DNA from: Pseudomonas chlororaphis subsp. chlororaphis
GTDB taxonomy: Bacteria > Pseudomonadota > Gammaproteobacteria > Pseudomonadales > Pseudomonadaceae
Reading direction: 5' to 3'
DNA length: 64,000 bases
NCBI RefSeq assembly: GCF_003945765.1
Contig: NZ_CP027712.1
Coordinates: forward strand, 6,200,001 to 6,264,000
Part shown: positions 8,806-16,566 of the stretch, piece by piece
Position numbering within the stretch: the stretch's first letter is position 1
Layout of the letters: every line of letters begins with the position of its first letter
Translations under genes and position numbers: made by a program
Notes under the pieces: generated by a model
What the model saw: only the letters and a program-made list of their open reading frames with translations
Told to the model about the DNA's origin: nothing
The model's database searches: none

Positions 8806-9077
8806 GCTTCGATCGCAGCAAGACCCCGACCTGGCGCCCCGGCTACCGCTTCCAGTACGAACCGGCGCAGAAGGGCCATGTACTGCTCTACCCTGAAGGC
8901 ATGATCAAGCTCAACGAGAGCGCCGCGCTGATCGGTGGGTTGATCGACGGCGAACGGGATGTCGCGGCGATCATCCAGACGCTGCAAGTCCAGTTCCCCG
9001 ACGTGCCCGAACTCGGTGACGACATCGAGCAATTCATGGAGGTCGCCCGTGCACAGCACTGGATCGAACTTGGCTGA
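8802..9077 (+). CDS. pqqD: PqqA-binding chaperone PqqD
   Basis: The 91-residue protein has the PqqD pattern: [19 protein letters not shown] near the start, then [16 protein letters not shown], then the [10 protein letters not shown] helix region. PqqD is a RiPP recognition element that binds PqqA and presents it to the radical SAM enzyme PqqE. Its start overlaps the pqqC stop by four bases. Its last 29 bases overlap the start of pqqE, which matches the physical partnership of the two proteins. Confidence 0.95.
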   Translation: MSFDRSKTPTWRPGYRFQYEPAQKGHVLLYPEGMIKLNESAALIGGLIDGERDVAAIIQTLQVQFPDVPELGDDIEQFMEVARAQHWIELG

Positions 9078-10221
9078 TTCGCCAGCGCCGATACCGCCCA
9101 AGCCGGAAGTCGGCCTGCCGCTGTGGCTGCTGGCCGAGCTGACCTACCGATGCCCGCTGCAATGCCCGTACTGCTCCAACCCGCTGGATTTCGCCGAGCA
9201 GGGCAAGGAGCTGAGCACCGAGCAGTGGCTCAAGGTGTTTCGCGAAGCCCGGGAGATGGGCGCCGCGCAGCTGGGCTTTTCCGGTGGCGAACCGCTGGTG
9301 CGCCAGGACCTTGCCGAGCTGATCGGCGAGGCGCGCAAGCTGGGTTTCTACACCAACCTGATCACCTCCGGCATCGGCCTGACCGAGCAGAAGATCAGCG
9401 ACTTCAAGAAGGCCGGGCTCGATCATATCCAGATCAGTTTCCAGGCCAGCGACGAGCAGGTGAACAACCTGTTGGCCGGCTCGAAGAAAGCCTTCGCCCA
9501 GAAGCTGGAAATGGCCCGGGCGGTGAAAGCCCACGGCTACCCGATGGTGCTGAACTTCGTCACCCATCGGCACAACATCGATCGGATCGACCGCATCATC
9601 GAGCTGTGCATCGCCCTGGAAGCCGACTTTGTCGAGCTCGCCACCTGCCAGTTCTACGGCTGGGCCCAGCTCAATCGCGTCGGCCTGCTGCCGACCAAGG
9701 AACAACTGGTACGCGCCGAACGCATCACCAACGAATACCGCGCCAGGCTGGAAGCCGAAGGGCATCCGTGCAAACTGATTTTCGTCACCCCGGACTACTA
9801 CGAGGAACGCCCGAAAGCCTGCATGAACGGCTGGGGCAGCATTTTCCTCACGGTCACGCCGGACGGCACCGCCCTGCCCTGCCACGGTGCCCGGCAGTTG
9901 CCCGTGCAGTTCCCCAATGTGCGTGACCACAGCATGCAGCACATCTGGTATGACTCCTTCGGCTTCAACCGCTTCCGTGGTTATGACTGGATGCCCGAGC
10001 CCTGCCGCTCCTGCGATGAAAAGGAAAAGGACTTCGGTGGCTGCCGCTGCCAGGCCTTCATGCTCACGGGCGATGCCAGCAATGCCGACCCGGTGTGCAG
10101 CAAGTCGCACCATCACGGCGTGATCCTCAAGGCCCGCGAAGAAGCCGAGCACGCCACTCAGACCATCGAACAACTGGCCTTCCGTAATGAACGAAACTCG
10201 CGCCTCATCGCCAAGGGCTGA
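9049..10221 (+). CDS. pqqE: PqqA peptide cyclase PqqE (radical SAM)
   Basis: The 390-residue product has the radical SAM cluster motif RCPLQCPYC, with Cys35, Cys39 and Cys42, and a C-terminal SPASM region rich in cysteine ([20 protein letters not shown]). It forms the Glu-Tyr carbon-carbon link in PqqA. I set the start at GTG 9049 because GGAGG lies 6 bases before it and it gives the family's usual N-terminus; the open frame extends further upstream without a ribosome site. The start lies inside pqqD and the end overlaps the next gene by 35 bases. Confidence 0.95.
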   Translation: MHSTGSNLADSPAPIPPKPEVGLPLWLLAELTYRCPLQCPYCSNPLDFAEQGKELSTEQWLKVFREAREMGAAQLGFSGGEPLVRQDLAELIGEARKLGFYTNLITSGIGLTEQKISDFKKAGLDHIQISFQASDEQVNNLLAGSKKAFAQKLEMARAVKAHGYPMVLNFVTHRHNIDRIDRIIELCIALEADFVELATCQFYGWAQLNRVGLLPTKEQLVRAERITNEYRARLEAEGHPCKLIFVTPDYYEERPKACMNGWGSIFLTVTPDGTALPCHGARQLPVQFPNVRDHSMQHIWYDSFGFNRFRGYDWMPEPCRSCDEKEKDFGGCRCQAFMLTGDASNADPVCSKSHHHGVILKAREEAEHATQTIEQLAFRNERNSRLIAKG

Positions 10222-12028
10222 ATCCTTCAGCGCCGCCAAAGCCGTCGCCGCCGGCATCGATTTCGCCGAGCTGCGGCTCGGCGCCAACGGCCTGTTCTGG
10301 AACGAATACCGCCCCGAAGACGCCGCCTGCCGGATCTGGCACTGGCGCGACAACCAGGCCCGCTGCCTGACGCCACAAGGTTTCAGCGTGCGCAGCCGGG
10401 TCTATGAATACGGCGGCGGCGCCTTTTGCCTGAGCAATGACGGGCTGGTGTTCGTCAACGAGGCGGACCAGCAGCTCTACCGACAATCCCTGCAAGGCGA
10501 AGCGCCGGTAGCCCTGACCTGCGGCGAGTGCCGTTATGGCGACCTGCAGTTCGCCGCCGGCCAGGTGCTGGCAGTGGAAGAGCACAACAACCGGCATTGC
10601 CTGGTGGCCATCGACTCCGGTAGCGGAAAACGCCAGCTGCTGGCCGAAGGGGCGGACTTCTACGCGGCGCCCACCTTGAGCCCGGACGGCCAGCGCCTGG
10701 CATGGATCGAATGGGATCGGCCGCATCAGCCCTGGACCTCGACCCGCCTGATGGTCGCCGAGCGCCTGGCCAACGGCCGCTGGGATGACCCTCGGTGCCT
10801 GGCCGGCGATGGCGAGGAAGAGTCGCTGCAACAACCATGTTTCGATGAAGCCGGGCGGCTGTACTGCCTGACCGACCGCGCCGGCTTCTGGCAACCCTGG
10901 GGTGAAACCCCAAGCGGCCTGCAAGCGCTGCCCTGCGCCGCCGCCGATCACGCCCCGGCACCCTGGCAATTGGGCTGCTGCACCTGGCTGCCGCTGGGCG
11001 GCGACAGCTGGCTGGGTACCTGGACGCAAGCCGGTTTTGGCCGCTTGGGGCTGCGCCTGGCGGAGGGTGAGCAACAGGACTTCAGCGGCGACTACAGCCG
11101 CTTCCGCAACCTGGCGCTGGATGAACGGTTTATCTACTGCATCGCGGCGTCGCCTGTGAGTCCGTCCGCGGTGATCGCCATTGACCGCCAATCGCAGCAG
11201 GTCAAGGTCCTGGCTGGCGGCGTGGCGCCCCTGCTGCCCGAGCAGATCAGCCGTCCGCAAACCCTGCGTTACCCCAGCGGCCAGGGCGAGGCCCACGGCT
11301 TTTTCTACCCGGCCATGAGCGATGACGACCGGCCGCCGCTGGTGGTGTTCATCCACGGCGGCCCCACCTCGGCCTGTTATCCGATACTCGACCCGCGTAT
11401 CCAGTACTGGGCGCAACGGGGGTTCGCCGTGGCCGACCTGAACTATCGCGGCAGCACCGGCTATGGCCGCGAGTACCGGCAAGCCCTGCACTTGAGCTGG
11501 GGCGAAGTGGATGTGGAGGACGCCTGCGCAGTGGTCGCGTATCTGGCCCGACAAGGCCTGATCGATGGCGACCGGGCGTTCATCCGCGGTGGCAGCGCCG
11601 GCGGCTACACCACCCTTTGCGCCCTGGCCTTCGCCGATGTATTCCGTGCCGGCGCCAGCCTGTATGGCGTCAGCGACCCCGTGGCCCTGGCGCGAGACAC
11701 CCACAAGTTCGAAGGCGACTACCTTGACTGGCTGATCGGCGACCCCGAACAGGATGCCGAACGCTACAAGGCCCGCACCCCGCTGTTGCATGCCGGCAAT
11801 ATCCGCGTGCCAGTGGTTTTCTTCCAGGGTGAACTCGACGCCGTGGTAGTGCCCCAGCAGACCCGGGACATGCTCAAGGCGTTACAGGACAACGGCATTA
11901 CGGCCCAAGCGCACTATTACCCGGACGAGCGCCACGGTTTTCGCAAGGCCGCCAATCAGGCGCACGCCCTGGAACAGGAATGGCTGTTTTATCGGCAGGT
12001 AATGGAACAGACGGACGCACCGGAATAA
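10187..12028 (+). CDS. pqqH: S9 prolyl-oligopeptidase-like peptidase of the pqq cluster
   Basis: The 613-residue protein has a beta-propeller-like N-terminal half and an alpha/beta-hydrolase C-terminal half with a visible triad: Ser470 in GGSAGGYTT, Asp551 in [10 protein letters not shown] and His583 in DERHGFRK. It has no signal peptide, so it should be cytoplasmic. The start lies 35 bases inside pqqE, so it is translationally linked to the PQQ genes. An equivalent peptidase gene follows pqqE in P. aeruginosa, where it is called pqqH. Its exact job is unsettled; trimming of the PqqA peptide together with PqqF is a reasonable guess, not shown here. Confidence 0.85.
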   Translation: MNETRASSPRAESFSAAKAVAAGIDFAELRLGANGLFWNEYRPEDAACRIWHWRDNQARCLTPQGFSVRSRVYEYGGGAFCLSNDGLVFVNEADQQLYRQSLQGEAPVALTCGECRYGDLQFAAGQVLAVEEHNNRHCLVAIDSGSGKRQLLAEGADFYAAPTLSPDGQRLAWIEWDRPHQPWTSTRLMVAERLANGRWDDPRCLAGDGEEESLQQPCFDEAGRLYCLTDRAGFWQPWGETPSGLQALPCAAADHAPAPWQLGCCTWLPLGGDSWLGTWTQAGFGRLGLRLAEGEQQDFSGDYSRFRNLALDERFIYCIAASPVSPSAVIAIDRQSQQVKVLAGGVAPLLPEQISRPQTLRYPSGQGEAHGFFYPAMSDDDRPPLVVFIHGGPTSACYPILDPRIQYWAQRGFAVADLNYRGSTGYGREYRQALHLSWGEVDVEDACAVVAYLARQGLIDGDRAFIRGGSAGGYTTLCALAFADVFRAGASLYGVSDPVALARDTHKFEGDYLDWLIGDPEQDAERYKARTPLLHAGNIRVPVVFFQGELDAVVVPQQTRDMLKALQDNGITAQAHYYPDERHGFRKAANQAHALEQEWLFYRQVMEQTDAPE

Positions 12029-12049
12029 TCGCCGCCCAAGGGGGGACAA

Positions 12050-12072
12050 GCCCGCTCCTCTGCGGAGCGGGC
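12050..12072. terminator. Hairpin between convergent pqqH and the Pmp3-like gene
   Basis: GCCCGCTCC (12050-12058) pairs perfectly with GGAGCGGGC (12064-12072) over a 5-base loop, between two convergent stop codons. There is no good T-run on either side, so it is a weak terminator or an mRNA-end hairpin. Confidence 0.55.
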
Positions 12073-12079
12073 GCCAGGC

Positions 12080-12238
12080 TCAGCGCTTGGCGATGATGTA
12101 CACCGCATGCACGATCCCCGGGATGTAGCCGCACAGGGTCAGCAGGATATTCAGCCAGAACGCACCGCCAAACCCCACTTGCAGGAACACACCCAATGGC
12201 GGTAACAGAATGGCGATGATGATGCGGATAAAGTCCAT
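12080..12238 (-). CDS. YqaE/Pmp3-family small membrane protein
   Basis: This 52-residue frame, absent from length-limited gene lists, begins MDFIRIIIAILLPPLGVFLQ and has the two-helix Pmp3 pattern, including GGAFWLNILLTLCGYIPGIV and a short basic end (IIAKR). AGGAG stands 7-8 bases before the ATG. The family sits in the inner membrane and is linked to cation and stress tolerance; its molecular activity is unknown. It is transcribed towards the pqq cluster and is not part of it. Confidence 0.9.
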   Translation of the reverse strand: MDFIRIIIAILLPPLGVFLQVGFGGAFWLNILLTLCGYIPGIVHAVYIIAKR

Positions 12239-12318
12239 GGGGCAGCTCCTGATAGCAATCGACTCGTACGAGCCTCACCGCTAATCGACCCATGGCGTTC
12301 GGCAGGGTTCAATCGATT

Positions 12319-12338
12319 CTGGCCAAGGGCCAGTTTTT
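12319..12338 (+). terminator. Plus-strand intrinsic terminator with no obvious gene
   Basis: CTGGCC (12319-12324) pairs with GGCCAG (12328-12333) over an AAG loop and is followed by TTTTTAT. It points to the plus strand, but the genes on both sides are on the minus strand and the nearest plus-strand gene, pqqH, ended about 290 bases earlier. It may end a long pqqH 3' transcript that is antisense to the Pmp3-like gene. Confidence 0.6.
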
Positions 12339-12370
12339 ATCCCCAGGCCGGGCGGTGTTTCAGTGCCGGC

Positions 12371-12691
12371 TCACGCCAGTATTTCAAGGCCGTGCTTCTG
12401 CACGATGCTCAGCAGCTTCAACGCCATGCCGCTCGGGTGCTTCTCGCCAGACTCCCACTGCTTCACCGTGGACGCGCTGGTGTTCAGGTAGCGGGCAAAG
12501 ACCGGCTGGCTGACGTTACTACGCTCGCGCAGCAGCTTGATCTGCTCCGCAGGAATATTCGCCGGTACTGGCGCGATACACGCCTCATCGAACTGGCGCA
12601 TGGTGGTTTTGCCGATGGCGCCGATGGCGTGCAGGGCACTGGCCGACTCGTGTATCGATTCAAGGGCTTCAGTCTTGAATGGCTTGCTCAT
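12371..12691 (-). CDS. HTH antitoxin of a type II toxin-antitoxin pair
   Basis: The 106-residue protein has an XRE-type helix-turn-helix at about residues 50-90 (LLRERSNVSQPVFARYLNTS, then STVKQWESGEKHPSG). Its N-terminal ~45 residues probably bind the toxin. I start it at 12691, where GGAG stands 8 bases upstream. The toxin gene lies upstream and overlaps it by 23 bases; this toxin-first order with an HTH antitoxin is typical of HigBA-like modules. It is likely to repress the pair through the palindrome at 13060-13076. Confidence 0.88.
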   Translation of the reverse strand: MSKPFKTEALESIHESASALHAIGAIGKTTMRQFDEACIAPVPANIPAEQIKLLRERSNVSQPVFARYLNTSASTVKQWESGEKHPSGMALKLLSIVQKHGLEILA

Positions 12692-13040
12692 GTCTGATCT
12701 CCACAAACGCTTTCATCTCGAGTAACTGCTGGACCTGCCAGCCATCCAGCCCTTCGTAGGCCTTGGCCAGCGCGCGGAATGCCTGCAGCTCCTGGTGGCT
12801 GATATTGCTCTGGTCCTGCTTGGCGAACAGGAATTGGAACACCCAGTAGCGCCGCCCCCTGGCCAGGACGATCGAACGATGGCGGTTGGCGTTCAGGCGT
12901 TTTTTCCAGACCCCGCCACCCAGGTCATCAGCCTGGCCTTTGCATAACTCGCTGAATGCGGCCAGCAACTGGTCGTCATGGATCAAGGCTTTTTTAGCCG
13001 CAACAGCAAAACCTTTGGTTTTGAACAACCTTATTGTCAT
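12669..13040 (-). CDS. RelE/HigB-like toxin
   Basis: The 123-residue product has the pattern of the RelE toxin family that begins with a short IRLFKTKGFAVAAKK segment, followed by ADDLGGGVWKKRLN, ANRHRSIVLARGRRYWVFQF and LFAKQDQSNI. Members cut mRNA at the ribosome. The start at 13040 has GGGAAG upstream. The antitoxin gene overlaps its end by 23 bases, so the two are coupled. The frame is intact, with no sign of decay, so the toxin is probably active. No other toxin-antitoxin gene or mobile element is nearby. Confidence 0.87.
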   Translation of the reverse strand: MTIRLFKTKGFAVAAKKALIHDDQLLAAFSELCKGQADDLGGGVWKKRLNANRHRSIVLARGRRYWVFQFLFAKQDQSNISHQELQAFRALAKAYEGLDGWQVQQLLEMKAFVEIRHEQAIQD

Positions 13041-13059
13041 GGCTTCCCTTCCCAAAAAC

Positions 13060-13076
13060 ATACCACTCAGTGGTAT
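13060..13076 (-). promoter_or_regulatory. Palindromic operator of the toxin-antitoxin pair
   Basis: ATACCACTCAGTGGTAT is a perfect palindrome with 8-base arms around one central base, ending 20 bases upstream of the toxin start. On the minus strand it falls between a TTGAAT -35-like hexamer and a TATGTT -10-like hexamer, the place expected for autorepression by the antitoxin. Confidence 0.75.
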
Positions 13077-13208
13077 ATGTATTCAACCCAGGCTGCCCGG
13101 TGGTCTTGCGCCCCAGCAGCCCCCCACCGTCCTGGTGGATGAGCCTAAGGAACCTTGCCTGGATGATGGCCTTCAAGGCCTGATGGCAGTTTTGCAAAAG
13201 CCCGAGAC

Positions 13209-13245
13209 AAAAAAACGCCCCGTGCGAAAGATCGGACACGGGGCG
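13209..13245 (-). terminator. Terminator after the aminotransferase gene
   Basis: On the minus strand CGCCCCGTG pairs perfectly with CACGGGGCG (13216-13224 and 13237-13245) and is followed by seven Ts (the A-run 13209-13215 on the plus strand). It lies 73 bases after the aminotransferase stop. The rest of the 13077-13318 gap holds nothing else I recognise. Confidence 0.9.
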
Positions 13246-13318
13246 ATGCGTTATACCGCGAGACGGTTCGGGAATTTCTGTCAGTGCAAGATCGGGAGTG
13301 GCGGGACCAGGCCAGGCT

Positions 13319-14602
13319 TCAAACCACCAGCCCCTTGCGGCATTGCAGCTGCGCGGTGCGTACTCGCGAAAAGGCCCGCGCCAGACGCAGCAGCATTTCG
13401 TCGATGTTGGCCTTGCTCACCGTCAACGCCGGGGTAAAGCGCAGGCAGTCCGGTTGGGTTGCGGCCAGCAACAGACCTTCGTAGCGGGCCGCCTTGACCA
13501 CGGCCTCGGCCGAGTCGTCGGCCAGGCTCAGCCCCCAGAACAATCCCTGCCCACGCAGTTCTCCCTGGGCATAACGATTCGCCAGGCGGGCCAGCCCTTC
13601 GCGCAAGTACTGGCCGTTGTCCCGTACATGCTCGAGAAAGCTGTTGTCCAGTACGCTATCGAGCACCGCCAGGCCCGCGGCGGTCATCAGTGCATTGCCA
13701 TGATGGGTGCCGTTCAGCTCACCCACCTCGAAGCAACAGGCCTTGCCACGCGCCAGCAAGGCCGCCAAGGGCACGCCACCACCGAGACCTTTGCCCAGGG
13801 CCACGATGTCGGCGCGCACGCCATAGAGTTGTTCGGCCAGCAAGGTGCCGCAGCGGCCGATGCCGGTTTGCACTTCATCCAGGATCAGCAGGATGCCCAG
13901 CTCGCGGCACAGGCGCTCGACCCCCTTGAGGTAATGCTCGGTCGCCGGAATCACCCCGGCCTCGCCCTGGATCGGCTCGAGCATGATCGCCACGGTCTGC
14001 GCGTCCACCGCGGCATGCAAGGCTGGCAGGTCATTGAAGGGAACATGACTGAAACCCGACAGCTGTGGCTCGAAACGATTGGCGATATGGGGGCTTGCCG
14101 ACGCCGACATTGCCGCGAAGCCGCGACCATGACAGCTGCCGCTGGCAGTGATGATCTTCGCGGCCCCACCGCGGTGCAGCTGGCCCCATTTGCGGGCCAG
14201 CTTGATCGCCGCCTCGCAGGCTTCGCTGCCACTGCTCAGCAGATAGGCCTGGTCGCTGCCGGTGCTGCGGCACAAGCGCTCGCTGAGGTTGAGCATGCCA
14301 CGGTTGTAAAAGCCCGGGCCGGGGTTGATCAGCGACTGGGCCTGGGCCGTCAGCGCCTTGACCAGCACCGACGGGCTATGGCCAAGGCTGTTGGCGGCGT
14401 TGCCCTGGACGAAGTCGAGATAGGCGCGGTCATCGCTGTCCCACAGCCATGAGCCCTGGCCACGTACAAACACTGGGTGGGGTCGCTGGACGCTGGGCAT
14501 CAGGCACTCACTGGAAAGGTTGTCGCTCATCAGCGACAGGCAGGGCTCGGCCGCCAGATCATCAAGGCTCGGCTGAGGGCGGCGCAGGCTGAACAGATTC
14601 AT
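13319..14602 (-). CDS. Class III PLP-dependent aminotransferase
   Basis: The 427-residue protein has the class III landmarks: SGSEACEAAIKLARK, SGSCHGRGFAAM, ILDEVQTGIGRCG for the PLP-ring aspartate, and VALGKGLGGGVPLAALLA holding the Schiff-base lysine. It resembles the acetylornithine/ornithine/4-aminobutyrate group, but the substrate cannot be read from sequence. The ATG at 14602 overlaps the stop of the upstream MOSC gene by four bases, so the pair is translationally coupled. P. aeruginosa has the same aminotransferase-MOSC-LysR neighbourhood near rsmY, which shows the unit is conserved without telling its function. Confidence 0.9.
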   Translation of the reverse strand: MNLFSLRRPQPSLDDLAAEPCLSLMSDNLSSECLMPSVQRPHPVFVRGQGSWLWDSDDRAYLDFVQGNAANSLGHSPSVLVKALTAQAQSLINPGPGFYNRGMLNLSERLCRSTGSDQAYLLSSGSEACEAAIKLARKWGQLHRGGAAKIITASGSCHGRGFAAMSASASPHIANRFEPQLSGFSHVPFNDLPALHAAVDAQTVAIMLEPIQGEAGVIPATEHYLKGVERLCRELGILLILDEVQTGIGRCGTLLAEQLYGVRADIVALGKGLGGGVPLAALLARGKACCFEVGELNGTHHGNALMTAAGLAVLDSVLDNSFLEHVRDNGQYLREGLARLANRYAQGELRGQGLFWGLSLADDSAEAVVKAARYEGLLLAATQPDCLRFTPALTVSKANIDEMLLRLARAFSRVRTAQLQCRKGLVV

Positions 14603-15297
14603 GCGCTCAACCCCTGCAGCGGCAGGCCCAGCAGGCGCGCGGACCAATCCTCGATCAGGCCGGTGCGCATGCGCTTGATCGCGATGTCGCGCCAACGCGA
14701 CGCCAGTGCCGGACAGTCCACCAGTTTCTTCAAGCCCGCATGCTCCAGAGGCTCTCGATAAAAACAACGCAGGGCCCAGGCCACGGTCAACCCTGGGTAA
14801 CTGCGCTGGATCAGCTCGAAGGGCTGATCGGCACTGACGAAGCCGGGCTTGAGCACCCGGTAGAACCAGCCGCAGCGACCATTGTTTTGCGCCTGTTGCG
14901 GCAGGTCGGGGATGCCCCAGCGGTGGCTCAGGCGATAACAGGGCGAACGCGGCTGGCTGACCTGCAGCAGCGCGCCGCCCCAGCGGAACATATCGCCGAG
15001 GCAGACCTGTTCCTCGGTCAGGCCGTGGGTAGACAGGTTTTCGCCAAAGGCCGGGGCACACCAGTCGATCTGTGGATAACGTTTGCGCCAGTAGCTGTAG
15101 TGTTCGGCGGGGTAATGGTGCAGCGCCCGCTCCGGGCCGGTATGAAAGCGCGGGTCGCCGTGTTCGTCGCTGCCCAGGCCCTGCGGCCATAACCAGAGTC
15201 GGCTTGCAACCGGACGTTTGTCCGTATCACTGATCAAACCCTGTCCGAGGTTTTTTGCCTTGCCTATGTAAACACCATCCACGTAAACGGTATTCAT
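14599..15297 (-). CDS. MOSC-domain protein (YiiM-like)
   Basis: The 232-residue product has the MOSC fold signatures of the YiiM group: GDPRFHTGPERALHHYPAEH near residues 46-66, then FGENLSTHGLTEEQVCLGD, then the CYRLSHRWG segment with the conserved Cys. MOSC proteins bind molybdenum cofactor or carry sulfur; the YiiM group reduces N-hydroxylated bases. The coupling with a PLP enzyme is unusual and suggests a shared small-molecule pathway. The gene is divergent from a LysR regulator, with 102 bases between starts. Confidence 0.85.
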   Translation of the reverse strand: MNTVYVDGVYIGKAKNLGQGLISDTDKRPVASRLWLWPQGLGSDEHGDPRFHTGPERALHHYPAEHYSYWRKRYPQIDWCAPAFGENLSTHGLTEEQVCLGDMFRWGGALLQVSQPRSPCYRLSHRWGIPDLPQQAQNNGRCGWFYRVLKPGFVSADQPFELIQRSYPGLTVAWALRCFYREPLEHAGLKKLVDCPALASRWRDIAIKRMRTGLIEDWSARLLGLPLQGLSA

Positions 15298-15339
15298 CTC
15301 GCCTTCTGGCCCTGTAAGCCCTGTGAATAGGGGTTAGAC

Positions 15340-15356
15340 TAGGCCTCTGCGGCCTA
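15340..15356. promoter_or_regulatory. Inverted repeat in the MOSC / LysR divergent promoter
   Basis: TAGGCC (15340-15345) and GGCCTA (15351-15356) flank TCTGC, about midway between the two divergent start codons. The size and position suit a LysR-type regulator site controlling both its own gene and the MOSC-aminotransferase pair. No classical T-N11-A site stands out more strongly. Confidence 0.4.
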
Positions 15357-15399
15357 TCGGGCCATTTCGATTTTCCAGCTTTTTCGATAAGCAGAACTT

Positions 15400-16329
15400 A
15401 TGGATTTTAAACAACTGCGTTATTTCGTCGCGGTGTATGAAGAAGGTCACGTGGGACGAGCCGCCGAGCGCCTGTCGATCTCCCAACCCGCGCTCTCGCA
15501 ACAGATCCGTCAGCTGGAACAGAACCTCGATGTCAGCCTGTTTGAGCGCAGCAGCAAGCGCCTGTTGCCGACCCTGGCAGCCCATACCCTGTACAACCAT
15601 GCCCTGCCCTTGCTCGACGGCATACAACGGGCTCGTGAAGCCCTGGGCAACTTCAAGGGCCACGCCCTGCGCACGCTGGCGATCGGCGTACTGCAAACCG
15701 TGCACAGCAGCCTGGTGCCGCAAATGCTTGAGCGGGTGCGCAAGGCCCAGCCACATCTGGTGGTGCAGATCTACGAACTGACCGGCCTGGAAATCGAACG
15801 GCGCCTGCTCAATGGCTCATTGGATATCGGCATCAGTTATCTGCCGCCGCGCCAGCCAGGGTTGCATGGCGTGCAGCTCTACGAAGACGAGTTGACCCTG
15901 GTGATTCCTGCCGAACATCCCCTGCGCGAATTCAAGAAGGTCTCCATGAGCCAGGCCGCGGAGCTGCCCATGCTGTTGTTGGGCGAGGAGTTCCAGATAC
16001 GCCAGATCTGGCAGGCGCAACTGGCCAACCTCGGACGCCGGCCGCAAGTGCAGGCGGAGCTGAACAATATGGCGGGGATTCTCGACAGCTTGCCCAACAC
16101 CCGCCTGGCGACGGTCTTGCCGGGGCGTTCGCGGCAGACCCACAGCCATACGGACCTGCTATGGAAACCGCTGAGCGAACCAAGGGTGCCGTTGAAAGTG
16201 GGGCTGGTATGTCGTGATGTGCAGCGTCAGCAGGCAACCCTGGAATTGCTGCGAACCTTGCTGGAAGAAGAGATGAGCGGCCCGGATGGGCGGATGACAG
16301 GCCCGGCGACGCTGGAAGGGCTGGGTTGA
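15400..16329 (+). CDS. LysR-family transcriptional regulator
   Basis: The 309-residue product has the LysR N-terminal helix-turn-helix at residues 1-60 (MDFKQLRYFVAVYEEGHVGR, then SISQPALSQQIRQLE) and a periplasmic-binding-protein-like effector domain after about residue 90. It is divergent from the MOSC-aminotransferase pair, so it most likely controls that pair in response to a pathway metabolite. It is convergent with rsmY; the hairpin at 16358-16379 can serve both transcripts. In P. aeruginosa a LysR gene also flanks rsmY. The ligand is unknown. Confidence 0.92.
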   Translation: MDFKQLRYFVAVYEEGHVGRAAERLSISQPALSQQIRQLEQNLDVSLFERSSKRLLPTLAAHTLYNHALPLLDGIQRAREALGNFKGHALRTLAIGVLQTVHSSLVPQMLERVRKAQPHLVVQIYELTGLEIERRLLNGSLDIGISYLPPRQPGLHGVQLYEDELTLVIPAEHPLREFKKVSMSQAAELPMLLLGEEFQIRQIWQAQLANLGRRPQVQAELNNMAGILDSLPNTRLATVLPGRSRQTHSHTDLLWKPLSEPRVPLKVGLVCRDVQRQQATLELLRTLLEEEMSGPDGRMTGPATLEGLG

Positions 16330-16357
16330 AGCAGCGCAGGTAAAAAACGCGGACAAA

Positions 16358-16379
16358 AGAAAACCCCGCCGAAGCGGGG
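16358..16379 (-). terminator. rsmY terminator
   Basis: CCCCGC (16364-16369) and GCGGGG (16374-16379) close over CGAA; on the minus strand the run TTTTCTTTT follows. In the plus direction it may also stop the LysR transcript. Confidence 0.9.
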
Positions 16380-16478
16380 CTTTGCAGACTGTTTCCCTGA
16401 CATCCTTTTCACTCCACCATCCTGGCGGAATCCTACGTGTCCGTGTTATTGCTTTGCGCTTCCTGCGCGACGTCCATG
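16358..16478 (-). ncRNA. rsmY: GacA-dependent regulatory RNA RsmY
   Basis: On the minus strand this ~120-nt stretch has eight GGA triplets, the recognition core of RsmA/RsmE proteins. Several sit in hairpin loops: GCGC-AGGAA-GCGC and CCGCC-AGGAT-GGTGG. It ends in a strong hairpin with a T-run (CCCCGC/GCGGGG). A TAATCT -10-like hexamer lies at 16490-16485, and the perfect GacA box is centred about 66 bases before the predicted start. Length, GGA count and the LysR neighbour fit RsmY, which titrates RsmA-type repressors so that secondary metabolism genes are translated. RsmX has the same architecture and is the alternative name. The 5' end is estimated from the -10 hexamer and may be a few bases off. 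Confidence 0.9.
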
Positions 16479-16527
16479 TGAAGTAGATTAGCTCTGGATC
16501 CAATCTGCCGATATGGGTGATTAGCAG

Positions 16528-16559
16528 CACGTCATGTAAGAGAATGCTTACATGACGTG
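16528..16559 (-). promoter_or_regulatory. GacA upstream activating site of rsmY
   Basis: The minus strand reads TGTAAGCATTCTCTTACA at 16552-16535, the conserved GacA-bound element found before Rsm small RNA genes. Here the palindrome extends to 13-base perfect arms (CACGTCATGTAAG and its complement) around a 6-base centre. It lies only 7 bases beyond the stop codon of the upstream acyl-CoA dehydrogenase gene. Confidence 0.92.
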
Positions 16560-16566
16560 GCCATGC

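Noticed and set aside
12029..13318. Prophage or genomic island carrying the toxin-antitoxin pair
   Set aside because: There is no integrase, tRNA, attachment repeat or change in base composition; only the two small genes stand out.
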